From NCBI RefSeq assembly GCF_964019385.1, contig NC_088653.1, positions 9,205,290-9,269,289 of the forward strand: a stretch of DNA of 64,000 nucleotides, in the 5' to 3' direction. The notes below the pieces were generated by a model. That model searched no databases, was not told the DNA's origin, and saw nothing but the letters and a program-made list of their open reading frames with translations. Positions 55,237 to 64,000 of this stretch are shown piece by piece. Each line of letters begins with the position of its first letter. The stretch's first letter is position 1. Source of the DNA: Sycon ciliatum. Its lineage: Eukaryota; Porifera; Calcarea; Leucosolenida; Sycettidae. A program made the position numbers and the translations under genes.

Positions 55237-55398
55237 ATATGGCCAGAGAATGTCGGTCAGGCTCGAGATGCATGAAATGCCAGAGGAAACACCACCTGCT
55301 AATACATGATGTGTTGGACAGAGCAGGTTACAGCCAGGAGAAAACGACTGATATAGTAACGGAGAAGAATGTTGGATCGTGCTGTCTACACTGGTGAA
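55237..55398 (+). pseudogene. BEL/Pao gag, end of the zinc-knuckle region
   Basis: This reading, CRSGSRCMKCQRKHHLLIH, is the Cys/His knuckle that directly follows the nested LINE. A stop follows at about 55396 before the protease frame. Confidence 0.7.
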
Positions 55399-55400
55399 GT

Positions 55401-55718
55401 GTGCGGCTGATGACCGGAGTGGCACGAGTTGAGGGAAGAACTCGAAACGCGAAGGTTCGTGTGTTCCTGGACTCGGGTGCTGAGGCGTCATTCGTGACTG
55501 CAGCGTTGGTGTCAGCAATTGATGCAGAAGACGTTGGGGTTGAAAAAGTAGAGGTGAAGCCGTTCGCCGCGGAACCAACCCAACAGCGCATGGATAAGTA
55601 CGCCATCACAATCCAGGGTAGCTTCGCTAGCATTCGGGTACGCGCGTTTGTGAAACCAACGCTAGAGCTGGACCTGAAGTGCGCAAGTCCGCAGACCATT
55701 GCGCAGTGGCACAGTTGA
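55401..55718 (+). pseudogene. BEL/Pao aspartic protease
   Basis: The motif VRVFLDSGAEASFVTAALV carries the catalytic Asp-Ser-Gly. A stop at 55716-55718 and a gap of degenerate frame separate it from the RT reading, so the polyprotein is broken here. Confidence 0.8.
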
Positions 55719-55819
55719 GGAGTAGAGCTGAGTGACAAGCCTCAACAAGGGACATCAGACGAAATGCAACTGCTGATTGCGCGGTACTGCACAGCAAGAA
55801 GGAAGTTAATGGTGAGACG

Positions 55820-57400
55820 GTGTGGAACACAGTCGGTAGTGTATTATCTGGTCCAGCGTCTGCACAAAGTCGAAACAGTCAGCCCGTGACCGTGTCATGT
55901 GTCACAGCCCACATCGACAAACTATGGCAGTTGGATGAACCTCCAGAACAACATCAGCACCTGCCATCTTTCCCGCTGTGTCGCCAGGGCAGCGGGTACC
56001 AAGTGGGTCTCTTGTGGCGAAATGAGCGTCGCCCAACGGATAACTATGCTCAACCTAGAGTCATCGCAACGCGGCTTCTTGAAAAGCTGAAGAGGAATGG
56101 CAAGCGTGCGCTCTATGATGATGTGCTGATCAGGGAGTACCGCGAGCTTGGAGCAATTGAGCTGGAGCCATGTGAGAGCGATGCCGGGTACTATGTATCG
56201 CATCATGGTGTATTCCGAGAGAACGCTGCAACCACGAAGTTAAGAGTGGTGTTCAATGCCTCGCCGACGGCTCCAGATGGCAAGTCGTTGAACGACATGG
56301 TTGACCCTGGACCGTCACTGTTGCCGAGTCTCGCCGGTATGCTATTAAGGTTCCGTGAATATAAGAGCGCGCCGCAACCGGACATCCGCAAGGCTTTCTT
56401 CATGGTCACAGTTAATCCCGAAGACCGTCCGTACCTGCGTTTCTTTTGGCCCGGTCGAAGCGACAGCGATGACCTGTTAACCTGGAGGCTAACGAAACTG
56501 CCATTTGGCGTAAACTGCTCACCATACATGCTTACTGCGGTGATTCAGCATCACTTGAAGGAGCTACGGGTGCTGTCTGCACCCAAAGAGCGAGATCGTA
56601 TTGATCTCTTGCTCACGAGTTTCTACGTTGACGATTTGGTCTCTAGTGTCTCATATGCCTCGGAAGCCAAGGAGATGCAAGAGTTCAGCGTGCGTGCGCT
56701 TACATATGGTGGCATGGAGTTACGCAAGTGGCGAGGCAACGAAATCCCGTGCGATCCAGAGGCCGGAGATAAAGTCCTCGGTCTGAAATGGAAAACCAGT
56801 GATGACTTGCTCAGCATAGCAGCGCTAGGCGAGTCCGATAGGCCGTTTGTTTGGACCCGGCGATCCTTCCTCAAGTGTGTTGCGTCAGTGTTTGATCCGC
56901 TAGGTCTAGCAGCACCGGCAGTTGTGCAGGGAAAGATACTGCTACAGCAAGCCTGGAAGGTAGGAGGCGACTGGGATGATAAGTTGTCTGATGGCATCGC
57001 AGCCGCATGTGCGCAATGGTGGGGAGAGTTGGCCGAAGTGGTGAGCATTGACATACCACGTTGGATTTGCTGCAATCTTGACACGCCGATTGCGCTTCAT
57101 GCCTTTGCGGTTGCCAGTGAGAAAGCGTTTGGATGTTGTTTGTATGCAGTCGTCAATGGACAGTCGCACTTGGTATTTGCCAAGGCCAAAGTGGCACCCG
57201 TGTCTCCGCCTACGTTAGCCCGCCTTGAGTTACAAGCAGTATGTCTAGCGGCTCGCTACACTGAGTTTGTGATGAAGGAGCTGCGTGTGACCGTCACGGA
57301 AGTCAATGGCTGGACTGACAGTCTCCTACCGTTCATTGGATCAGTAATCCATCGTACAAATGGAAAACACTTGTGGCTAACCACGTCAGTCAAGTCCAAG
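55820..57400 (+). pseudogene. BEL/Pao reverse transcriptase and RNase H
   Basis: The frame contains YYVSHHGVFRENAATTKLRV, LRVVFNASPTAPDG, PDIRKAFFMV (first catalytic Asp), LPFGVNCSPYM and SFYVDDLVSS (catalytic Asp pair, about 56619-56648). These signatures are specific for BEL/Pao. An RNase H-like part follows (LHAFAVASEKAFGCCLYAVV, LARLELQAVCLAARY). The open frame continues to 57592, but similarity moves to another frame near 57385, indicating a frameshift. Confidence 0.9.
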
Positions 57401-57915
57401 AGATATCGAAGAAGGTCGGCATTGTGTGGAACCATTGCCCGGGCCTTCACAACCCAGCATATTTACCGTCGCGTGGGAGTAGTGCACAGCAGATCCGTAG
57501 TCCGGTCTGGAGGGGCGGACCAACCTGGATCAGGAAGCCCAATGACTGGCCCACCGCATCCTCAACCGCAGCTACAGATGAGTCCAGTGTAGAAGTACGA
57601 GTGTCAGCCACCACCTGTAGTCGAGAATCTGATAAGGAATGGTGGCTCCGATTCAGAAATTGGTCGAGGGCACAGGGCATTGTGCCTCGGATGTTGCAGT
57701 GGAAGCACACTGAGCCTCGTGCTGAACTCTATTTTGCAGCAGACAACGTATTGTACCGCATCGTTCAAGCCGCACGTTTCGCTGAGGATCTTGACCTGAT
57801 CAAGCAAGGTCAACCAGTGAAGCCTGGGTCGAAGGTGTATCAGCTTGCACCGTTGCTGGATGAGCATGGAGTGCTCAGAGCCGGGGGACGACTTCAGCAC
57901 AGCGAGTTGGCGTAG
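57373..57915 (+). pseudogene. BEL/Pao RNase H to integrase linker, shifted frame
   Basis: This continues the pol reading in another frame: VGIVWNHCPGLHNPAYLPSR, then PVWRGGPTWIRKPNDWP. It includes the start of the integrase zinc-binding region and ends in an in-frame TAG at 57913. Confidence 0.82.
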
Positions 57916-57960
57916 GGAGCCAAGCACCCAGTCCTGTTAGGCAAACATCATCTGACCGAG

Positions 57961-58839
57961 TTGCTGGTGGAGAAAATGCATGTTGAAAGGATGCACCAAG
58001 GTGTAGAAGGAGTCTTGTCGTTCATCCGTCAGAAATTCTGGATTATCGGTGGTCGACGAGCGCTACGCAACATTACTCAGCGATTTGTTACACGCCGCCG
58101 CTACAAGGCTAAGGCTGCCTCAGAAGTCTGCCCGCTGCTGCCAGAAGACCGAGTTGTTCACGAGAGGCCGTTCGCAACTACCAGCATCGACTATCCTGGT
58201 CCGTTGTACGTGCGCCGTGGTGAGTCATCTCCGAAGGTATGGATAGCATTGTTTGTGTGTGCCACCACCAGAGCAGTTCACTTGGAGGTGGTCGATAGTT
58301 TAAGTACTGAGTCATTCTTGATAGCATTTCGGAAGAGTGCCTTGAAGAAGATAATGGGAACAGCGTTTCTGAAGGTCCAGGAGCTTGAGACCCTCTTGTA
58401 TGAGGTTGAAGCAGTGGTGAATAGTCGTCCGCTAACTTATGTGTCTGATAGCCTGGATGAGCCACCAGTTACCCCTGCAATGATGATGGGTAACATCTGG
58501 ATGTCGTCCGAGAAGCCAGCAGGTACCTTGGACGCTACGCAGATGTCATCGAGATTGCGTTACTTCAGTCGGACACTGAAGCATGTCAAGAATCGTTGGG
58601 AGGTGGAGTACCTAAGTCAGCTGAACAAGCACCAACTGACCATGTCGCGCCCTTTAGCTGTGGGTGATGTTGTCTTTGTTCTCGATGATACCAAGCGCAA
58701 GCAGTTCTGGCGTTTGGGACGGATCATCGAGTTATTCCCTGGTCGAGATGGTAAGCGTCGTGTTGCCAAGGTTAAGTTGAGTACCAGTACCCTGTTGAGG
58801 CCGATCCAAAGGTTAGTGCCATTAGAGGTATCGTCATAG
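57961..58839 (+). pseudogene. BEL/Pao integrase with core deletion, plus DUF5641-like end
   Basis: It begins in the zinc-binding region (HVERMHQGVEGVLSFIRQKF), where the expected Cys pair is replaced (FVTRRRYKAK). The core starts normally with SIDYPGPLYVRR and RAVHLEVVDSLSTESF, then jumps from RKSALKK to MGTAFLKVQELETLLYEVEA. The second Asp and the catalytic Glu region of the core are absent. The C-terminal KNRWEVEYLSQLNKHQ and VGDVVFVLDDTKRKQFWRLG are intact. It should be inactive. Confidence 0.86.
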
Positions 58840-59033
58840 GACGTGGCTCCTGGGCTTGCCAATGCCGCTCAACCTGCTATCATCCCTCAGCAGCCAGTGT
58901 ATGAACCGTCAGCACCGTTACCACCACCACGGCAGCAGGAGATGACGCGTTCTGGGCGCGTAGTCAGAGCCCCGGATCGTTTTTGACTTGTGTGCATTTT
59001 GTACGGCGGTGAGAAGCCCTTTGGTGGGGAGAA

Positions 59034-59372
59034 TGTTGCGAACCACCAGTTCTCAAGTGGGAAAGGCCTTCGCGCTTATGGCATTGTATTCGTTGCAATG
59101 TTGTATTTGGACTCCGCCGTACCGCTGATGTTGCTGCATGGCATACGCTATATGGGCTGTGTGCGTTTTGCTGTATACGCTGTTATGTCCCATTTTATAT
59201 GCGTATATTTTGCATGTACGCTGTTTTGCATGCTATACATAGCTGGTGTTATTAGTGTTCATTGTTAATTATTCGATGAAGTGAAATATACTGTGTAAAG
59301 GAAAAGAGTTGTCCTCGTGCCGTGTGGTCGTACGATCCTGACAATTTAGAGAATCTTAGAGGGTTCACAACC
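59034..59372 (+). repeat. 3' LTR of the BEL/Pao element
   Basis: It is 339 bp, the same length as the 5' LTR, and starts TGTTGCGAACCACCAG. The last base is C, not A. GATGG follows. Confidence 0.93.
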
Positions 59373-59377
59373 GATGG

Positions 59378-60866
59378 TTTTTGCTGATCCAGGCTCACAT
59401 GGTAGACGAGCTGTCCTGAGATACGGGAAAATCCGAGATATGGGCAGTGCACAGTCCCAAGGAGCCCGGATAAGAGTCGTTCGAGTTCATACTGAATCGC
59501 GCACTCCAGCAATAGGCCTTATGCACATTGTACAGATGCACGAAATCCCGTATAATCTTGTAGAATCCCGTAGACCCGGTTGGGTGTTGAATGTGCAGGA
59601 CCCTATTGTGTTTACTGCTATTTCCACTATGAAATGGGCCATGAAGGCATTTCATACGAAATCTTTTTCCGGCAGAGATCTAGCTAGTCGTTAGTTCAAT
59701 CCCAAAGTGAAGAAGGCTTGAAAAGTGATCGTTTGCCATGAATTGTGAGGCTAAATGGGTCAAACGCGCATGTATAGCACACAATGAACACCCACCCGGG
59801 TATGTACACACCTACGGCCATAGTACAGAACTTCGTACATCTGTACAATGTGCATAAGGACTATAATATTTAACCCTTTGCGTGCGGAGTACGAGTTAAC
59901 TCGCACTTTATGCATGACCTGATCCACTACGTACGAGTTAACTCGCAAAAAATCCCGCGATATATTGCAGTGCATAGACCAGTGTACAAACTTTTGTAAC
60001 TTCGTCAAACATAACCGCATCGCCACAATCAATACACCGTTGGAAAGGTCTTGACCTCATCTTTCCGGGGAAATGAAGTTCTTCGCGATAGGATAAGAAT
60101 TCATTGAGCGGCGACAAGATGAACACGGAAATCACGGCCCAGAATGAACGCGATTCTTTTGTTCATGACTTCTTTATGTTGAGGAGCGTTCCAGGGGATT
60201 TCCCTTTGGCACGGCGCATGCGTGATGGACATCAAATAAAGCGCTTGGATCTGAGCTTTGCAGCGCAGTTTTAATTGTGAAAATCTGTTGAATTTGGGCA
60301 AGAAGCTGAACAAGAATGTGAAATTGAGTTGTTGTGCCGTTCCGAGGCACGGTGGAGTAGTTTGGAGAGAACGTGGAAGTGGCCCTGATGTGTCTATGGA
60401 GCTGAGAGCTGCCAGGATGGATTCGCTTGGTCCTGATCTTTCCAACGAGCCCAGGACGATTAAAATCCATCAAGGTGGAGTGGAATGAGAATAAATTTCG
60501 TTCGGAGCTGTGAGTGCAGACTCCACCAAGAGAGTCAGTGCGGTGGAAAGCCAGTGGATTGGAGAAAAGGGCTCAGCATGCAAAGGGAAGAACCATTATG
60601 GGACGCAAAATTGATAACAAGGCTGGGTGAGATCTCCTGTAAAGGGATTCTAGCTTAGTATTCTCTGTGACCCTATTTACTACGGATACACGTGTATATA
60701 GTTAATAGCCACAAAGGAAAGTATTCCTTCTGCTCATTCTACCCTGTCTTTCCTGGCACCTCACTTCACTCCAACCATGTTTCTCTACGGACGATTCTCT
60801 CCTCTTCCCCATTCCCACTTTTACATCTGTCATTGTGTTTCCTGTGTCCTCTATTGGCAATGTAGG
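59378..60866. other. Flank of the BEL element with inverted motifs
   Basis: A 106-codon ORF (59374-59694) has no recognised domain. CCTTATGCACATTGTACAGA at about 59518 recurs inverted at about 59837. TTAACCCTTTGCGTGCGGAG at 59870, followed by two ACGAGTTAACTCGCA palindromes, looks like one end of a piggyBac-type element, but no matching right end was seen. No gene was assigned. Confidence 0.4.
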
Positions 60867-60935
60867 TAATGGAAATTGTTCGACATGCCACTGGCAAGGG
60901 AACTGTTCATTATCGCAACCGCCGTTTTCTTCAGG
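60867..60935 (+). CDS. Possible small exon
   Basis: The acceptor TTGGCAATGTAG and donor CAG|GTAATT bound a 69-nt, phase 0 reading, VMEIVRHATGKGTVHYRNRR and three more residues. Its phase fits the ankyrin exons upstream. The evidence is only splice sites and an open frame. Confidence 0.35.
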
Positions 60936-61092
60936 TAATTAGAGAAAGCACAACATGTTATGAGTTATGACTAACTGTCCATCTATGTAACCAGATAATT
61001 ATGCCGTCAGCAAGTGTGAAAAAAGGGCACAAAACTGACAAGGAGTACTTAGCTGAAAAACTGACAAGGAATGCTCAGCTTCCCCTTCCATA

Positions 61093-61255
61093 CAAAAGAG
61101 AAAGACCAAGGGACTACAAGTTACGCTATACTGTCCACTAACACCACCAGTTACTAAACAATCAGCTCATGCGATAGCATTGCACAACACTGTGTAATTG
61201 GTGGTGTTAGTGGACAGTATAGCATAACTTGTAGTTCCTTGGTCTTTCTCTTTTG
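61093..61255. mobile_element. Short inverted-repeat element with TA flanks
   Basis: Arms of about 62 bp start CAAAAGAGAAAGACCAAGG and end with its inverse. TA lies on both sides. It is 163 bp and has no ORF. TA flanks fit a mariner-type non-autonomous element but are weak evidence alone. Confidence 0.75.
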
Positions 61256-61439
61256 TATAAATTAATCCTTGGCTATCCATCTGAGTCCACTCCCCTTCCC
61301 TGTTTACCATATAAACTTGAACCTCCCAATTTGGGTGGTCTGTTACTTTGCGTCGTTGGGTTGTAGTAAAATCGGTACGACCAATTGTCTTACTAATATC
61401 GTCTTCATCCAGTAACATTCGGCATTCATTGTTGCCGTG

Positions 61440-61640
61440 GGACAGAGCCTGTGCTCATCTTCGTTGCGCTTTCCTTCCCCTCTTTGGATATTTCCTTACT
61501 TGAGCCTCCCAAGTCGGAAGGTTGTTGGTTCGCACCTCTCAGGTGTGTTGGAGTGAGGTGTGAGGTCGTTGAATGTCTCAGTACTCATTGTCAGTTTTCT
61601 GCCCTGTTGTCGTACTTGCTGATGGTATGATTATTATCTG
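61440..61640 (+). repeat. SINE-like dispersed repeat, copy 2
   Basis: It contains CCAAGTCGGAAGGTTGTTGG then TTCGCACCTC, which resembles a tRNA B box (GGTTCGAnnCC), followed by GTCTCAGTACTCATTGTCAG. It matches copies 1 and 3. Confidence 0.62.
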
Positions 61641-61934
61641 GTTGCACTGTTGGACACTTGGTCATAACTAGTAAAATTTTGTCTTTTTTTGTCCTTTCCC
61701 TCTTCCATGAATACATTGGCTCAAAATCCGAGCTCTTCAGGTAAAGTGATTATATGTCATACTGAGTATTCCAAGTTTCCCATTGATATGGAGAGTATCG
61801 TGACAATTGAGGCCATTCGCTGGTGTTATGTACATAATAATTTAAATTCGGATACAGAGCCAGTAATAAAATGTAAAAAAAGAGAAGAAACACATGAGAA
61901 CGAGTTATGCAGCAACTATCCACGACTGTAACAA

Positions 61935-62165
61935 GATGATAAACGGTCAGAAAGTGCCATAATAGGGCACAAACCTGACAGGGTACTGAGACATTCAGCG
62001 ACCCGACACCTAGCTCCAACACATCTCCAGTGCGCAAACCAACAGCCTTCCAACTTGGAAGGTTCGTGGTTACGTAGGACCGAAGAGGGGAAGGTGAGCG
62101 CAGCAAAAATGTGCACAAGATAACAAAGAATGCGGACTTTTACAGGACGATGACGAGACCAGTTA
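61935..62165 (-). repeat. SINE-like dispersed repeat, copy 3
   Basis: It is inverted relative to copy 2 about 300 bp away. The minus-strand reading has CCAAGTTGGAAGGCTGTTGG and GAATGTCTCAGTACCCTGTC. The pair could form a long imperfect hairpin in RNA. Confidence 0.62.
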
Positions 62166-62819
62166 ATAACATGACAATGCGGTCTGACTACAATTCGAAG
62201 CAGCAAAGCAACACACCACGCAACAGTCGTGGATAATTGCTGCATACTCTTTGTCATGTATTTCTTCTCTTTTTTTTTACATAATAATTGTTAAACAAAG
62301 GATTAAGTTTCGTTTTCAATCCGTGCATATTGTAAAAAGTCGTCTGTACTTTCAATGCGTTTCACAAAGCTATCACCAACTCATTTTTTCCATGTCCACC
62401 ATCCTAATGTTGCAAGTAGTGAGAATCTTCATAGATTTATTTCCTGCATGTGTTTAAATACAGGCAAGTACATGTGTGCTGTGCATGCAGTTTGCCGAAA
62501 GACCCATATAGCATATGTACAAGCTGATCTCCTCATTCATATTGCCCGACTTATAAAAAAATACATCACCACTTAAAGGGGAAGTATACCCTAAAATAAA
62601 AATTTCACCAGTTGTAGTCTTCGGGGTGCTCAGTCGAATGGTCTTGGTCCGACGAAGCTGAGACGCTCCCTTCTTCCTTTATTCCCAATCGAACTCGCGC
62701 ACTTCTGTAATAGGTGTATTTATGCCACGACCTGAATACTCACTATTCGTATTTCCCGCTCGTTCCCCTTGGCAATGAGCCACTCACATAGAAGAGCGCA
62801 TGCTCCAGGTTCTGTTCTG

Positions 62820-62966
62820 TTGTAGTCTAGTCTTGAGTTGTCGTTGTCCTGTTCTCCTTCTGTTTACACTCTTATCGAATACTTCTAATTATCCAATCAT
62901 AATACCCTTGTGTTCCGGTGTGAGGGGGCATCATTAGCCGGGAGCAGCTAACACTGGTGGCAGCGG
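62820..62966 (+). repeat. Possible LTR edge with primer binding site
   Basis: TGGTGGCAGCGG at 62955-62966 follows a sequence ending AGCAGCTAACA. This arrangement is common just inside the 5' LTR of Ty3/Gypsy elements. No gag, pol or second LTR lies in the window. Confidence 0.3.
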
Positions 62967-64000
62967 AAAACGTCCACCACTACATCGCTGGCGGAGTATG
63001 TACGCCTTCGGAGATCCGGCGCCTACTAATACTATGAAGAACCACGAAGGCCCACGCAAGTGAAACCATATCCTCATCCACTCTCTTCGTCAATATTTTC
63101 CTTTCTGCATTGTGTTTCTTTCTGCTCGTCGTTTTCTTGTTGCATGCATTGTTTACCATGGTTTACAGTCCATAGGTCAAGCATTGGCGCCAACCTGTCT
63201 GGCCAAACATTTTCGGAACATTTTCTGTGTCCGTGTTTTGTGCATACTGGCTGCTGTCTAGTGTATTGTTAGGATATCTGCTAGCTGGGTAGTAGAGTCT
63301 AGCTACACTGTGTCCGTAGAGTAGTTGCCTATTTGGAATTGTCTCTGCCAAATTTAGTTGTTTGCCGCTACGCACGATAGGTTACGTAATAGATTGAGAT
63401 CGATACACGGCTGTTTCGCGGCCACCACTTAACAATATGGCGGCCTTCGCCCAGGTTTACGGTGAAATTCAAAAATATTCTGAAAACTGAAAAAGATTTC
63501 AAGATCCTGTGGGATTCACGCGAAAACTGTGCTTTGTCAAGGTAACAAACACCGCGATCGGGACAAGGATTCAAACTTTCGAAGTCGCACAACAAAAATT
63601 GTTCAGCTTCGACAACAACAAACAAGGAAAGAAAAGGAAGGAGAAGGTAGACAGCAGGTTTTTGCTGGACGACGTCTCTTCCTGTTGTCACTACAGAGCT
63701 CAACTAGGAGTCAGCAGTACCGTTGTTATTTTTCTTACCTGGATCAGGGCTGAAATGGCCAAGCTGCTGCGTCCAGGGCCTGAGGATCACTGCTCGAGCT
63801 CGGACGCCTTGCGTTTTCTTGATGCCGTGGCGGGACGAACAGCGTCATGTTGTGGCAATGTCCCGACGAGATGTTGCTGGCACATTGCTGTGAGGCGCTG
63901 CAGAGTCCCAGGAATAGCGTTATAATCGAAGCTCAGCCTGTTGAATCTGGCATGAATTGACTCGCTGCCCTGCTCGGCGAGTCGACCCTGACCGACTCCA
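62967..64000. other. Right end of window, no assigned gene
   Basis: An ORF at 63509-63925 (138 codons) could be coding but shows no known motif. CTTTGTCAAGGTAACA near 63533 resembles a donor site. Nothing more is supported. Confidence 0.35.

Noticed and set aside
62575..62620. Transposon end at TTAAAGGGGAAGTATACCCT
   Set aside because: It looks like a terminal repeat after TTAA, but no inverted partner was found in the window.

Overview
The window is eukaryotic, most likely from an invertebrate animal. It has spliced genes with consensus GT/AG junctions, long introns full of simple repeats, and many transposon classes (RLE-type LINEs, an RTE-like LINE, BEL/Pao, a DIRS-like recombinase, hAT, piggyBac, short inverted-repeat elements and SINE-like repeats). 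The species cannot be fixed from sequence alone. A sponge, cnidarian or similar marine genome is a guess from the repeat content.

Bases 1-27196 are one continuous array of LINE copies, each bounded by (ATG)n microsatellite. Four families are seen. Family A (nine copies) and family C (three copies) all read on the + strand. Family B (six copies) and a related family D (one copy) all read on the - strand. A, B and D encode or retain parts of a reverse transcriptase protein whose C-terminus has a Cys/His cluster and a restriction-like endonuclease motif. A7 (15384-20215) is complete, with a 5' leader, a Cys-rich N-terminal domain and an unbroken ORF of about 1,330-1,360 codons. The other copies are 5'-truncated at different points and join the microsatellite directly. 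New copies appear to land in the microsatellite beside older copies, so the locus keeps its own target. A, B and C share a 15-nt GCC-N9-GGC motif at their 3' ends. A 2.1-kb piggyBac-like element with TTAA duplications has split the first C copy.

Bases 28719-42094 hold the 3' end of a host gene on the + strand. Six exons have fully compatible phases (649 codons including stop). The protein has a COR-like segment and a possible death-fold (CARD-like) C-terminus. Its introns contain two related inverted-repeat elements with 7-bp target duplications, a tRNA-like SINE head, an apparently intact hAT transposase, minisatellites, a DIRS-type tyrosine recombinase fragment, and a long (TG)n directly before a 3' splice site.

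Bases 42095-48800 are non-coding and rich in tandem repeats. From 48801 at least two ankyrin-type exons belong to a second + strand gene, possibly continuing at 60867-60935. Between them lies a 7.25-kb BEL/Pao element (52126-59372) with two 339-bp LTRs and a GATGG duplication. It is degenerate and carries a nested RTE-like LINE with an ATATGG duplication inside the gag zinc-knuckle region. The last 4 kb holds SINE-like copies, a short TA-flanked inverted-repeat element and a possible LTR edge.
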